From Zygnema cylindricum (lineage: Eukaryota; Streptophyta; Zygnematophyceae; Zygnematales; Zygnemataceae): a stretch of DNA of 64,000 nt. Numbering within the stretch: the first letter of the stretch is position 1; each line of letters starts with the position of its first letter. This document shows positions 1 to 10,691 of the stretch, in pieces. Under the pieces are notes generated by a model. It had not been told where the DNA came from and ran no database searches. It saw only the letters and a program-made list of their open reading frames with translations. Position numbers and translations under genes: made by a program. Location of the stretch: contig JBBHKE010001814.1 of the NCBI GenBank assembly GCA_037447655.1, positions 335,547 to 399,546 of the forward strand, read 5' to 3'.

Positions 1-2
1 AT

Positions 3-1597
3 TGGAGGAACAAGGATTCTTGGAAACCGGTTGGAAACAATGGGGGGAGGGAGCAGAAAAATCAGACTGACGAGTTCGAACCAAGGGCTCCCAAAGGTTT
101 ATGTCATTTTTGTAAGAAACCTGGGCACTATATGGCAGAGTGCACTAAGCTAACCGAGCTTCGGTTAAAGGAGGGGCAGACCGGTGGTACCCCAAGAGGA
201 AAGAAAAAGGCCCTTGTGACACAAGTACATGAGGCAGAATCCGAGGACGAGGACGATGAGCTCCTTTTAGATGAGGAGTTGGAGGCGAAAAACGAGGTCG
301 AAATACCACGAAGGCAGAAATGTGCTTACGGTGGATTGAAAGGTGAAGCAGGCTGGATTGTAGATTCAGGTGCCTCCATGCACATGTGTAAGGATAGGCA
401 CCTGTTCACTAAGATAAGAAATATTCCCAACGTAGAGATAGAGTATGGGGATGGGAGGATAGTCACCATTACTCTTGTAAGATCGGTAGATTTGAAAGTG
501 TTAGTAGAAAGAAAGACATCCATAATAACATTCTCCGATATATTGTTTATTCCAGAGCTGAATAAAAACCTCATCTCTATATCCGTATTAGATGATAAGG
601 GTTTTTTTACTAGCACTAGGGAAGGAGTCTTTACTGCTAGTTTTGAGGAGGATGTCTATTTCATTGCTCAGAAAGGTAACCATGGGATCTTTAGGGTGGT
701 TTCAAGTAATGAAAAGAATAAACTTTATTATGCTGGTGTTCATAATATTATGATGTGGCATAAGAGGCTTGGGCATGTGAATCTAGACAAGTTAAGAGAG
801 ATGAAAAAGATGGGAGTGGTGGAAGGGATTAAGTTTTGTGAGAATGATAATATAATTGATTGTAGTGGATGTGCTCAAGGTAAAACACACAGATTACCCT
901 TTTCTAAAACAGCCACCTATAAGGGAGAAAAAATTCTAGATCTAGTACACACGGATATTTGGGGACCGGCTAAAGTGCCGTGACCGGGGGGGAAGAGATT
1001 TATGATGACTATCACTGATGATTGGTCCCGGTATTCCTGAGTGTATTTTTTGAAAAACAAGTCCGAAGCTCTAGATTGTTTTAGACAATATAAAGCATGG
1101 AGCGAAAAACTTCATGAAACTCCAATCAAGAGAATAAAGAGGTACAATGGTGGAGAGTATACTTCTAACCAGTTTGAGATTTTTCTAAGGGAAGATGGGG
1201 TCCAACACCAAAAGACAGTTCCAGAAAACTCAGAACACAATGGGTTAGATGAATGGTTAAATAGAATACTAAGTGATATTGCTAGAAGTATGTTGTCAAA
1301 TAAAAAAATAGGAAAAAGGTTTTGGGCAGAAGCAATGAACTGTGCTCATTACCTCAAAAATAGAGTTCTTACTTCAGCTATAAAAGATCAAACACCTTAT
1401 GAGAGATGGACAAGCCGGAAACTAGACTTATCTCACTTAAAGGTTTTCGCCAGTCAAGTATTAAATCTAGATACAGATCGGTCTAATTGGAAGCTAGATC
1501 CTAAAGGAAAACCGGGATACTTATTAGGATATGATGAGGATGTTAAAGGATATAGAGTTTATGATCTAAAAAGGGAAGNNNNNNNNNNTGAAGGAAT
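3..1597 (+). pseudogene. Copia gag-pol fragment (copy A): zinc knuckle, protease, integrase
   Basis: This is a Ty1/Copia retrotransposon polyprotein fragment entered mid-gag; codons are open from base 3. The order is a CCHC zinc knuckle (CHFCKKPGHYMAEC, ~108-149), the protease active site (IVDSGASMHMC, ~358-390), the GAG-pre-integrase HHCC region (WHKRLGHVN ... CSGCAQGK), then the integrase core (HTDIWGP; NGGEY; NGLDEW). Two in-frame stops interrupt it, at 981-983 and near 1038-1040 (arginine codon to TGA). Comparison with copy B shows the integrase glutamate region degraded (NGLDEW where B has NGVAER) and SDN changed to RYN, so the integrase is dead. Homology stops just past a 10-N gap; reverse transcriptase, RNase H and both LTRs are absent here. 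It is close to copy B in sequence and belongs to the same family. Confidence 0.9.
1579..1588. other. Assembly gap (10 N)
   Basis: Ten Ns sit inside the integrase tail of copy A. The sequence to the right (tgaaggaa) still matches copy B about 35-40 bases further on, so the true gap is probably a few tens of bases rather than ten. Confidence 0.95.
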
Positions 1598-2780
1598 GAT
1601 GACATGAGAAAATCCACTGCTGTTTTACAGTTTGCAAAGCTAAAGACTCTGGCCGCCAAAACCTAACGGAACAGTTGTGGAGGGGAACAGAGCAGTAACC
1701 TCGCGCTTACACCAAGAGAAGGACAGTTAGTTGGTCATGAAGATAGAGGGAAAGGGAGGGAGGGAGGAAGGGAGGGAGGGAGGGAAAGGGGAAGTAGTTA
1801 AGATCTATAAAACTTATACAATATCTCCTCTCCCTCTCCTTCTCCCTCTCCCTTTCCCTTTCTCTCCTATCCCTTCCCTCTTCACTTCAACAAACAAAAT
1901 ACTGACCTCCCACTCTCCCTGGGAGGGAGGGAGGGAGGGAGGGAAAGGGAGATAGAAGTACTGGTTGATTGACAGGAAGAGAACCACATTCGCGCTCCAA
2001 TGACGAGACAAGGGGAGGTGTTGACAAGGCAATCCAAAACCGCCGGTCTCAGAAATCGAAACGTTTGACATTTTGTCGTCACCTAAAAGAGTACAGTAGT
2101 AAGGAAGTAAACTGACTGACTTAGTAAAAAAAAAGTACTTTCCATTTTTGCGCGTGCGATCCCATCACATCACGCCACTATCCGTACACTACAGCGCTAG
2201 TTGACCCGCGGCCGACGACATCGAGGTGGCCACGACAGGTACCAGGATGCCGTCGATGCCGTACAAATAAATGAAACGATATCGCAACAACGGCGACGAT
2301 CGATTCTTTGTATTTTGTACCCTTGACAGAATGGTTCGAAACCTCTACACTACAGTACAGCGACGACGACAAAGTGATCGCGACAATTGACCCGCGGCTT
2401 ACGACATCAAGGATGGTTTGAGTCATCGGCGCTTTGTCGTACGGCAACATTAATCACATCGCGACGTTTATGTTGACGTAAGTTGGCGTCAAGGGCGATT
2501 CACGTCAAAACAAATTAGTCGTCACGCCAAAATGTCGTGTTATCGATACCGTAGAGTACAATAACGTATTATCGTACTTTTAATTTTTGCGCGTGCGATC
2601 TGTCATATCACGCCACGCTGTCGTGTTCTCAAATATCCGTACACTACTGTACCGGAAACGGATTGATACGTGGAGTACATGTAACTCCTAGGAAAAACTG
2701 TGACGCTCCTATTGGTCCGCGTGTACAAAAACGATAGGCCCTTGACAATCAAAGGGCAAAGCACCGGGTCGCCCGCGACT
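1598..2780. other. Non-coding stretch with GGGA microsatellites and internal duplication
   Basis: No convincing gene. Positions 1737-1795 and 1918-1955 are GGGA tetranucleotide runs flanking a CT-rich tract (1823-1875). Two blocks recur: the block starting tttttgcgcgtgcgatc occurs near 2145 and 2585, and ttgacccgcggc occurs near 2200 and 2389. This indicates an old local duplication. The short open frames here overlap on both strands in repeat sequence and show no domain. Confidence 0.6.
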
Positions 2781-2945
2781 ATTATTTTTTATAGCTTTGA
2801 TATATCGACGATACGATATATCGGCATATATCGGCGATATATCGCGATTATTTGAAAATCGATATATCGAAGCCATATATCGATTATCGGGTACCTGAAA
2901 TTCGATATATATATCGAATATCGGCAAACGGTCCTCGATACCCAA
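2780..2945 (-). repeat. GATATATCG-iteron block ending in TTGGGTATCG terminus (hAT-like end)
   Basis: The block is dense in palindromic gatatatcg motifs and ends, on the minus strand, with gttgggtatcgaggacc. The same terminus and iterons recur at 3626 (+), 11230 (-) and 61028 (+), with a weaker one at 30085 (-). Ends of the form TAGTGTTGGGTATCG resemble termini of non-autonomous hAT elements. That is inference from family resemblance; no 8 bp target duplication was found for this copy. Confidence 0.5.
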
Positions 2946-2949
2946 CATT

Positions 2950-3128
2950 AGCTATTAGAGTCAAGGATTAAATAGCGTCAAAAAACAATTAGCGTTATTG
3001 ATTCTAATTTAGTGCCTGAGACGTGGCAGATTATGGTCCACTTACTTAAATATCGCTATTTCAGGTATTGGGGTCAAAATTTAGGGACACCGAATTAGCG
3101 TTATATACTCTAATAGCGATTGGCGGTG
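2950..3128. mobile_element. TA-flanked MITE, left end eroded
   Basis: Its right terminus is ...gcgattggcggtg followed by TA. The interior holds the block gacgtggcagattatggtcc, whose reverse complement is shared with the MITEs at 52107 and 60413. The left inverted repeat is only partly visible (gctattagagtc) because it abuts the iteron block. Confidence 0.55.
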
Positions 3129-3133
3129 TACTA

Positions 3134-3300
3134 CACCGTGAATCGCTATTAGCGTTTATGACTCTAATTGAGATACCCTGTTTTTTTCGGCAAATTCTCA
3201 AATATAATTAATGATTCGAAATGTTTCTAAACGTTATTTGAGGTACCCCATTAAATAGAGTTCATAACTCTAATATGGTGACATTTTAAATAGGGTGGTG
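3134..3300. mobile_element. TA-flanked MITE (CACCGYGAATCG family)
   Basis: It begins caccgtgaatcgctattagc after a TA and ends gggtggtg before a TA. Length (167 bp), termini and AT-rich interior match the copies at 12941, 52313 and 61197. A TA target duplication is typical of Tc1/mariner-type MITEs. No coding capacity. Confidence 0.6.
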
Positions 3301-3625
3301 TACGAACTGTCAGAGCTGTACTATTTTGTACTTTTTCAAGTAGAAAAGTACAAAAAAAATATTCACAATGTCCCGTAATCGCGCTAACGTGTACGCGGAT
3401 GTCAAAAAAACGTGACGGCGTACGATTTGAACAATTTCGTACATGCACATATTTTAGTGTGGATATAATATGAGCCGAAAAATTATAAAAAGCAGTTTAT
3501 AAATTAGAGTTAATGATAAATTAAATATTTTTTTTTGGAAAAAACTGAAATTCCCAATTAGCGTAAATAATGCTAATTGTTTTATTATGCTATTTATTTC
3601 ATTGCACTTATAGCGATTCACTGTG

Positions 3626-3775
3626 TAGTGTTGGGTATCGAGGACCATTTGACAATATTCGATATATATCGAACTTCAGGTACACAAAATCGATAAATCG
3701 CTTCGATATATCGAAAATAAAAATATCGCGATATATCGTCAATGTATCGCGGATATTGCCTATATATCGAAACAT
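3626..3775 (+). repeat. TAGTGTTGGGTATCG terminus with GATATATCG iterons
   Basis: It begins tagtgttgggtatcgagg and continues with repeated cgatatatcg palindromes. It mirrors the reversed terminus at 11230; between the two lie a hAT-type MITE and complete Copia element B, so they could be the two ends of one split element. The flanking 8-mers do not match, so the pairing is unproven. Confidence 0.5.
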
Positions 3776-3829
3776 AAAAAAAAATAAAAAAAAATCATGG
3801 ATCACCAAAGTCACGTGCCTTGGATAAAG

Positions 3830-4138
3830 CATAGTTCAAAAGTAGGCGTTTTTTAGTAGGCCTTTGGTCGGCGCCTTTAGCATAAGTTTTGTTATGGGCT
3901 TTTCATGTGATCTTCTTAGATCGCTACTCTGATCAACAACCGTCCGATCGTCCGAATCTGACGGTGTAAATAAATAATTATGGTCCAAATGTTTTAATTG
4001 GTCCAATTTCTGGACCAGATGTTTTAATTGGTCCAATTTGGTCGGAATACAATATGGGCCTTAAGGTCATATTGTATGTTTTGCATACAATAGGCATATA
4101 TATTGTATGGGCCTACTTACACCTACTTTTGAACTATG
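3830..4138. mobile_element. hAT-type MITE with 8 bp target duplication
   Basis: Terminal inverted repeats begin CATAGTTCAAAAGTAGG on both ends (3830 forward; ending 4138 on the opposite strand). The element is flanked on both sides by ggataaag (3822-3829 and 4139-4146), an exact 8 bp duplication, the hallmark of hAT transposition. It is 309 bp with no coding capacity. The interior has a short tandem duplication around gttttaattggtccaattt (3990-4040). Confidence 0.85.
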
Positions 4139-4234
4139 GGATAAAGTGACCGTAAAATCTTTCGCGAAAAGAAATACGGTTTTTCCTTGAAAGTCAGCAT
4201 AGTGAAGGAGATCTTTGAGGTACGTTGATAAGGT

Positions 4235-5283
4235 TGTAGAAACTAATGGTTTTATTAGTATTTTCTAGGTCTGAAAAGAAATATAGAAGTCGAGGCAGTC
4301 TATCTCTAACTTCTCTCTCCAACTCTCAAACTTGTCGCAGTCACTGAGAAATTGGAGAGGAAGCTAGAGCCATGGCTACCTTGGCTATCCTGAGGTTTAC
4401 GGGAATTTTATATTAGAGTTTATTTATTTGATTAAAAGTTAAGTGCCGGCGGCAGGATTTGATCCTTGCACCTACCGGCCGGCAGACAGGATATAGCCGG
4501 GAGCCTTAGCCGTTAAGTCTAGCAGTAGTGTTACGTAACATATAGTTTGATATTTATTTAAATATGTATACGTGCGATAAACCATTTAACTGAAATGAAT
4601 TACGGGATACATAGATCCAGTAATATATAATGTACGACTTACGGTACGGACAACAATCAGTACCGCGCATTTGTTTCGTAAATGAAACAAATACCGCGCA
4701 TGTATTTATTACGGCTACGATTAAAGCCGAATTTAATCGGACGGCCGGGATTAGCGCCGAGATCGCGGAGGAAGATTTCGGCGGTTTGTGGCCATCGCCA
4801 CATCGGATGACGCGTGGCGAAATTCCGTTGGATTGTGGAATCTCCGGAGATTATGGCACCGAATCCGGATTTGACATGTGTTGACATTTTGGCCATGTCG
4901 TACAATGTCCGTACATAAAGTACACTGGTAGCTGTACTTTTGCGTACGGAACTCAATTCTGATTGGTTCCGTACATCAGTAGATAGAGTCTGTGAGAGAG
5001 ATAGGACTTAGAAAAATTAGAAGATAGGACCCCCTCTCCCAGAGAGCTTCTGTACAAAAGGTCAACTTTGACCCTCCATAACTTACTGCTCAGGGGAGCA
5101 AATTCAGAGATTCTTTTTGCTACCGACTCAGGGGAGTCTTGCCTTTACAGGGGTTGAGGTGGTCAGGGTTTTTGTTTGCCAAGGTGGCAGTTATTTTTGC
5201 TGGAACACAAAGGGGTCAGGATTATCCTAGAGGCTTCTTGGAAGCTGTCTACTCTGAGGACTTATGGAGGTCTCAGAGTTTCT
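4235..5283 (+). repeat. Element B 5' LTR
   Basis: It starts tgtagaaactaatgg. It contains the conserved block gagccatggctaccttggct (~4367-4386), an antisense tRNA-like segment (4444-4525), a degenerate TATA position (gtacaaaagg, ~5052) and the gag start codon at 5264, 20 bases before its end. The final base is T where the 3' LTR has A. Confidence 0.92.
4444..4525 (-). other. Antisense tRNA-like segment in LTR (A-box/B-box)
   Basis: Read on the minus strand, there is an A-box-like tagacttaacgg followed about 45 bp later by a B-box-like ggatcaaatcc (4455-4465). The same block occurs in the LTRs of elements C, D, E and F, always antisense to the element, and the E and F versions match the B-box consensus better (ggttcgagtcc). 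I cannot draw a convincing cloverleaf, so I call it tRNA-like and not a tRNA gene. The copy in the 3' LTR is at 9846-9927. Confidence 0.55.
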
Positions 5284-6064
5284 GGTTATGGTCCCACCCT
5301 CTAGGTTACCAATCTTTAATGGAACTGGCTTCATATACTGGGAAAGTATGATGATAGGAGCTCTATGCGAAAAAAGGTTTAGGGGAATAGTGAGTGGACG
5401 GTTGGGGCGTCCATCAAGTCTTGGAATTACTCCAGGGTTTGGAGGAACCAGATTCATCAGGAAAGAGGACCCACCTTCAACGGAGGAAACAAAAGAAGGA
5501 GAGGTGGTGGACAAAAGAAAGGAGAAGGAGACGACCACACCAATAGCAACTGGTTCGACATTCATGTCACCTATTCCGAGGAATGAGGAGAATGATACTG
5601 AAACCTGGGACTTCAACAATATGGCGGCAAAGCACTTCATCCTACGCCATCTCACTCAAGGACTTGCATGTCCTCATTTGCAGGTAGAAAGAGCATCCGA
5701 TCTTTGGATGGCTCTCATAGAGATGTACCGAAGTGGTACGATTCTGCAACAACAGTTAGCTGATCAGAAAGTTAAGGAGTATGTATACAAAGGGGGAAAT
5801 ATGTTGGATTTTTGCAATGAGCTTGCTACACTCTTCATGGAGCTACAGAGTGCGGGAAAAGATTTTAGTGAAAAAGAAAAGGTTAACTGTTTACTGATGA
5901 AGTTACCTGATGAGTTCGTGAACATAGTTTACCGTGTGCAGGACTTGCCTGACTCAAGGTGGATATGGAACTCAGTGGTAGGGATGATTCTCGTTCAAGA
6001 GAATACAATTGAGATCCGAAGGGGAGGAAAGAGTGGCCAAGCCTTGGCAACAGCGACTGATTGA
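5264..6064 (+). pseudogene. Element B gag (nucleocapsid precursor), truncated by stop
   Basis: This 266-codon frame encodes the structural gag protein that packages element RNA into cytoplasmic particles. The start at ATG 5264 lies inside the LTR; the same start position is used in copies C, D, E and F, which supports it. The N-terminus (MEVSEFLVMVPPS) is encoded across the LTR end and the primer site. It then has the Copia gag fold with FIYWESMMIGAL near residue 25 and a UBN2-like middle (HLTQGLACPHLQ; LFMELQSAG; LLMKLPDEF). Compared with copy A, the TGA at 6062-6064 is a mutated tryptophan codon and an extra G lies near 6073, so gag was originally fused in frame with pol. Confidence 0.85.
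5284..5298 (+). promoter_or_regulatory. Primer-binding site complementary to the initiator tRNA-Met anticodon arm
   Basis: ggttatggtcccacc follows the 5' LTR directly. It is the reverse complement of the anticodon arm of plant initiator tRNA-Met (GGTGGGCCCATAACC) with one mismatch. It does not resemble the usual 3'-end site (tggtatcagagc). Drosophila copia is primed by a 39-nt 5' fragment of initiator tRNA-Met, which would end exactly at this position. Confidence 0.75.
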
Positions 6065-8477
6065 AGGAACAAGGGATTCCCGAAAACCGGTCGGAAACTA
6101 TAGGGGTAGGGAGCGGAAAAAACAGGTTGGCGAGTTCGAACCAAGGGCTCCCAAAGGTTTATGTTATTTTTGTAAGAAACCGGGGCACTATATGGCAGAG
6201 TGCACTAAGCTAAACGAGCTTCGGTTAAAGGAGGGGCAGACCGGTGGTACCCCGAGAGGAAAGAAAAAGGCCCTTGTCACACAGGTACTTGAGGCGGAAT
6301 CCGAGGACGAGGACGATGAGCTCCTTTTGGATGAGGAGTTGGAGGCGAAAAATGAGGTCGAAATTCCACGAAGGCAGAAATGTGCTTACGGTGGATTGAA
6401 AGGTGAAGCAGGCTGGATTGTAGATTCAGGTGCCTCCATGCACATGTGTAAGGATAGACACCTGTTCACTAAGATAAGAAAGATTCCCACCGTAGAGATA
6501 GAGCACGGGGATGGGAGGATAGTCACCACTACTCTTGTAGGATCGGTAGATCTGAAAGTGTTAGTAGAAGGAAAGACATCCATATTAACATTCTCCGATG
6601 TATTGTTTATCCCGGAACTGAACAAAAACCTTATCTCTACATCTGTATTAGATGATAAGGGTTTTTTTACTAGCACTAGGGAAGGAGTCTTTACTGCTAG
6701 TTTTGAGGAGGATGTCTATTTCATTGCTGAGAAAGGTAGCCATGGGATGTTTAGGCTGATCTTAAGTAATGAAACGAAGAAACTTTATTATGCTGGTGTT
6801 CATGATATTATGATGTGGCATAAGAGGCTTGGGCATGTGAATCTAGATAAGTTAAGAGAGATGAAAAAGATGGGAGTGGTGGAAGGGATTCAGTTCAGTG
6901 AGAGTGATGATATAAGTGATTGTAGTGGGTGTGCTCAAGGTAAAGCACACAGATTACCCTTTCCTAAAACAGCCACCTACAAGGGAGAAAAACTTCTAGA
7001 TCTAGTACACACAGATATTTGGGGACCGGCTAGAGTGCCCTCACCGGGGGGGAAGAGATTTATGATGACTATAACTGATGATTGGTCTCGGTATTCCCGG
7101 GTGTATTTTTTGAAAAACAAGTCAGAAGCTGAGGACTGTTTTAGACAATATAAAGCATGGAGCGAAAAACTCCATGAAACTCCAATCAAGAGAGTAAGGA
7201 GTGACAATGGTGGAGAGTATACTTCTAACCAGTTTGAGGATTTTTTGAGAGAAGATGGGGTTCAACACCAAAAGACAGTTCCAGAAAATCCGGAACAGAA
7301 TGGGGTAGCTGAAAGGTTAAATAGAACACTAAGTGATAATGCTAGAAGTATGTTGTCGGATAAGAAGATAGGAAAAAGGTTTTGGGCAGAAGCAATGAAC
7401 TGTGCTAATTACCTCAAAAATAGAGTTCTTACTTCAGCTATAAAAGATCAAACACCTTATGAGAGATGGACAGGCCGGAAACCAGACTTATCTCATTTAA
7501 AGGTTTTCGGCAGTCAAGTGTTCAGTCTAGATACTCATTGGTCCAATTGGAAGCTAGATCCTAAAGGAAAACCAAGATACTTATTAGGATATGATGAAGA
7601 TGTTAAAGGATATAGAGTTTATGATCTAAAAGGGGAAGATATAATCTTAGTAAAGCATCTAGTAGTTATGGATGAAGGAAAGTCTGTGGATCCCTTCAAA
7701 TATACGAAGTCAGTAAAAATCAGATTTGAGTCAGAAAATTCCGATGACTTTGAGCTTCCTAACTATCCAGGTTTTAGAGAAGATGACATTCTTGCAGGAA
7801 CAAATCAGACCGAAAAGGACTCGGCTGTGGGAACTCCAGTGACAACTCTACTCGAAGCGGAAGACGTGGTGGAAATTGATTCGGAATCAAGGGATAGGGG
7901 AGAAGCCGAGTTTGTTCGAAAGAATCCACGAGAACCATCTATTCCGGCCTCAGATTTTGAGGGGGGGAGGAGAAGTAGCAAAAGACTGCAAGAAAAACAG
8001 GTTAATAACAAGGTAACTAAACTATCTCATCAAGATGAACCTCAAACTTATGGAGAGGCGATGACTTGTCCAGAAAGAAACCGGTGGAAGACAGCCATCA
8101 ATGAGGAGATGGCTTCAATCATGGCAGCCGATACTTGGGAGCTGGTGGACTGTCCACCTAACCGAAAACCAATCGGTTGTAAGTGGGTTTTCAAACTAAA
8201 ACTGAACCTAGATAACACAATCGAGCGCTACAAGGCCAGATTAGTGGCAAAGGGATTTACACAAAAGGAAGGAATTGACTACGAGGAAACCTTTGCCCCG
8301 GTGGTCAGATTTCCCTCCGTCTGCATACTTCTCAGTTTAGCAGCGGCGAAAGACATGGAAGTGCACCAGATGGACATCAAACAACCTTTTTGCATGGAGA
8401 ATTGGAAGAGGAGATCTTCATGCGACAACCCGAAGGGTTTGTGGAAGAAGGAGAGGAGAGTAAGGTATGCCGGCTGA
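6009..8477 (+). pseudogene. Element B pol: zinc knuckle, protease, integrase, N-terminal reverse transcriptase
   Basis: An 822-codon frame. The zinc knuckle is CYFCKKPGHYMAEC (~6171-6212). Protease has WIVDSGASMHMC (~6414-6450) with catalytic DSG. The integrase zinc region is HKRLGHVN ... CSGCAQGK; the catalytic core shows HTDIWGP, SDNGGEY and PEQNGVAERLNR, the expected D, D and E. The chromodomain-like GKRFWAEA and GYDEDVKGYRVYD segments follow. Reverse transcriptase starts at GEAMTCPERNRWKTA and includes GCKWVFKLK and YKARLVAKGFTQ. The frame is lost near 8380-8386: copy D retains a clean reading there, so B appears to have lost one base just before the catalytic block. Confidence 0.92.
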
Positions 8478-8690
8478 TTAAATCTCTTTATGGTTTGAAA
8501 CACGCGCCTTGACAGTGGAATAAGAAGCTTGATGAGTTTCTTACCGGTCTAGGATATATTCGGATCAGCTCAGATCACTCAATCTATGTTTTCGAAGATA
8601 AGGAAGGTTTTATATTTATTGCAATTTATGTTGATGATTTGCTTGTTTTAAGTAAATCAATGGAAAAAAATTAATAAACTGAAAACCGAT
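8404..8690 (+). pseudogene. Element B reverse transcriptase, C-terminal part, broken
   Basis: This continues the reverse transcriptase in another frame: [24 protein letters not shown] and the catalytic AIYVDDLLVL (~8618-8648), where the two aspartates of YVDD are intact. A TGA at 8510-8512 replaces an expected arginine codon (HAP*QWN), and an extra A in the run after ATG 8660 shifts frame before KLKTDL. There is no start codon of its own. Confidence 0.85.
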
Positions 8691-8693
8691 CTT

Positions 8694-9623
8694 ATGGGGA
8701 GATTTGAAATGAAGGATATGGGGGAAGCAAAATATATTTTGGGAATTCCAGTAGAGAGAGACCGAAAAAGAAAAATTATAAGATTGACTCAAAAAAAAGC
8801 AATAGGGAACATGCTTGAAAAATTTCAAATGGATATACCTAATAGTTGTACAACTCTAATGGAGTTGAAGAAGGGAAGTGAGGGGAGTGAGGAAGAAGGA
8901 GTCATAGTATTAGACGAGGAATTATCTCCTGATGAACAGAAGTTCATGCAGACTATTCCTTACAGGCAAGTAGTGGGAAGTCTAATCTATTTTATGAATT
9001 GTACCCGGCCGGATTTAGCTGCAGCTGTAGGAGTGCTGAGTAGAAGTCTAAATGCTCCCACTAAGAAGGATTGGGAGGCAGCTAAGAGAGTCCTTAGATA
9101 CTTGGTAGGAACTAGAGATCTATGGTTGCATTTGGGTGGGGAGAATACTGACATCACTACTTGGAGTGATGCCAGTTATGGTGATGCTCCGATGAGGAGA
9201 TGTACTTCTGGATATGTATTATATGTGGGTGATGGGGCTTGTTGTTGGAGTAGCAAACAGCAAAAGGTTATTGCTCAGTCCACCATAGAGGCTGAGTATA
9301 TGGCCTCTTGCTCTGCTGTAAAAGAATTGATGTGGGTCAAGTCTTTGCTTGGTGAGCTTTGTCACCTTAAGAGTGGTGTGCAGAAAATATTTTGTGATAA
9401 TCAGGAAGCAATCGCTATTTCTGCCAATCCTAAACACCATTTTATTGCCAAACACATGGACATCAGACTCAGCTTTGTTAGAGAGAAAGTAGAAAACAAA
9501 ATAATCAGTTTAGAGTACAGACCAGATAGTGAGATGGTAGCAGATATGATGACCAAACCTGTGCCTTCCCCTAAGCTAATTTTTTGCAGGGAGAAGTGTG
9601 GTCTGAAATTAAAGATTGACTAG
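8694..9623 (+). pseudogene. Element B reverse transcriptase connection and RNase H
   Basis: A 309-codon open frame running to the natural pol stop. It covers the thumb and connection (GRFEMKDMGEAKYILG; YRQVVGSLIYFMNCTRPDLA) and the Copia RNase H with its acidic residues: TTWSDASYGD, STIEAEYMA and FCDNQEAIAI, ending at HMDIRLSFVREKV and MVADMMTKP. RNase H removes template RNA during reverse transcription. The domain itself looks intact; it is cut off from its start by the upstream frameshift. Confidence 0.88.
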
Positions 9624-9636
9624 AAAATAAGGGGAG
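9623..9636 (+). promoter_or_regulatory. Polypurine tract of element B
   Basis: gaaaataaggggag, just after the pol stop and touching the 3' LTR start. This is the plus-strand primer of reverse transcription. Reversed equivalents abut the 3' LTRs of D (14078) and F (16333). Confidence 0.85.
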
Positions 9637-10686
9637 TGTAGAAACTAATGGTTTTATTAGTATTTTCTAGGTCTGAAAAGAAATATAGAAGTCGAGGCAG
9701 TCTATCTCGAACTTCTCTCTCCAACTCTCAAACTTGTCGCAGTCACTGAGAAATTGGAGAGGAAGCTAGAGCCATGGCTACCTTGGCTATCCTGAGGTTT
9801 ACGGGAATTTTATATTAGAGTTTATTTATTTGATTAAAAGTTAAGTGCCTGCGGCAGGATTTGATCCTTGCACCTACCGGCCGGCAGACAGGATATAGCC
9901 GGGAGCCTTAGCCGATAAGTCTAGCAGTAGTGTTACATAACATATAGTTTAATATTTATTTAAATATGTATACGTGCGATAAACCATTTAACTGAAATGA
10001 ATTACGGGATACATAGATCCAGTAATATATAATGTACGACTTACGGTACGGACAACAATCAGTATCGCGCATTTGTTTTCGTAAATGAAACAAATACCGC
10101 GCATGTATTTATTACGGCTACGATTAAAGCCGAATTTAATCGGACGGCCGGGATTAGCGCCGAGATCGCGGAGGAAGATTTCGGCGGTTTGTGGCCATCG
10201 CCACATCGGATGACGCGTGGCGAAATTCCGTTGGATTGTGGAATCTCCGGAGATTATGGCACCGAATCCGGATTTGACATGTGTCGACATTTTGGCCATG
10301 TCGTACAATGTCCGTACATAAAGTACACTGGTAGCTGTACTTTTGCGTACGGAACTCAATTCTGATTGGTTCCATACATCAGTAGATAGAGTCTGTGAGA
10401 GAGATAGGACTTAGAAAAATTAGAAGATAGGACCCCCTCTCCCAGAGAGCTTCTGTACAAAAGGTCAACTTTGACCCTCCATAACTTACTGCTCAGGGGA
10501 GCAAATTCAGAGATTCTTTTTGCTACCGACTCAGGGGAGTCTTGCCTTTACAGGGGTGGAGGTGGTCAGGGTTTTTGTTTGCCAGGGTGGCAGTTATTTT
10601 TGCTGGAACACAAAGGGGTCAGGATTATCCTAGAGGCTTCTTAGAAGCTGTCTACTCTGAGGACTTATGGAGGTCTCAGAGTTTCA
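9637..10686 (+). repeat. Element B 3' LTR
   Basis: 1,050 bp, TGTAGA...TTTCA. It differs from the 5' LTR by about a dozen substitutions and one inserted T (near 10079). Open frames inside it are not genes. Confidence 0.93.
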
Positions 10687-10691
10687 AAGGT

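Larger units (their letters stand above)
4235..10686 (+). mobile_element. Complete Ty1/Copia LTR retrotransposon (element B)
   Basis: It has two LTRs in direct orientation (1,049 and 1,050 bp), TG...CA termini (the left LTR end reads CT), and an exact 5 bp target duplication aaggt (4230-4234 and 10687-10691). The primer-binding site abuts the left LTR and the polypurine tract abuts the right LTR. Domain order is gag, zinc knuckle, protease, integrase, reverse transcriptase, RNase H, the Copia order. I count about 13 differences between the LTRs by eye, roughly 1% divergence, so insertion was fairly recent. Gag-pol is broken in five places, so the copy cannot move by itself. Confidence 0.95.

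Noticed and set aside
4657-4956. Open frames inside LTRs of elements B, C, E and F
   Set aside because: They are in U3/R sequence, present in both LTRs, and lack any domain; only the gag start at the LTR end is accepted.
5264-6100. Programmed frameshift between gag and pol in element B
   Set aside because: Copies A and D read continuously across the joint apart from stops; B differs by an extra G near 6073 and a tryptophan-to-TGA change, so this is decay.
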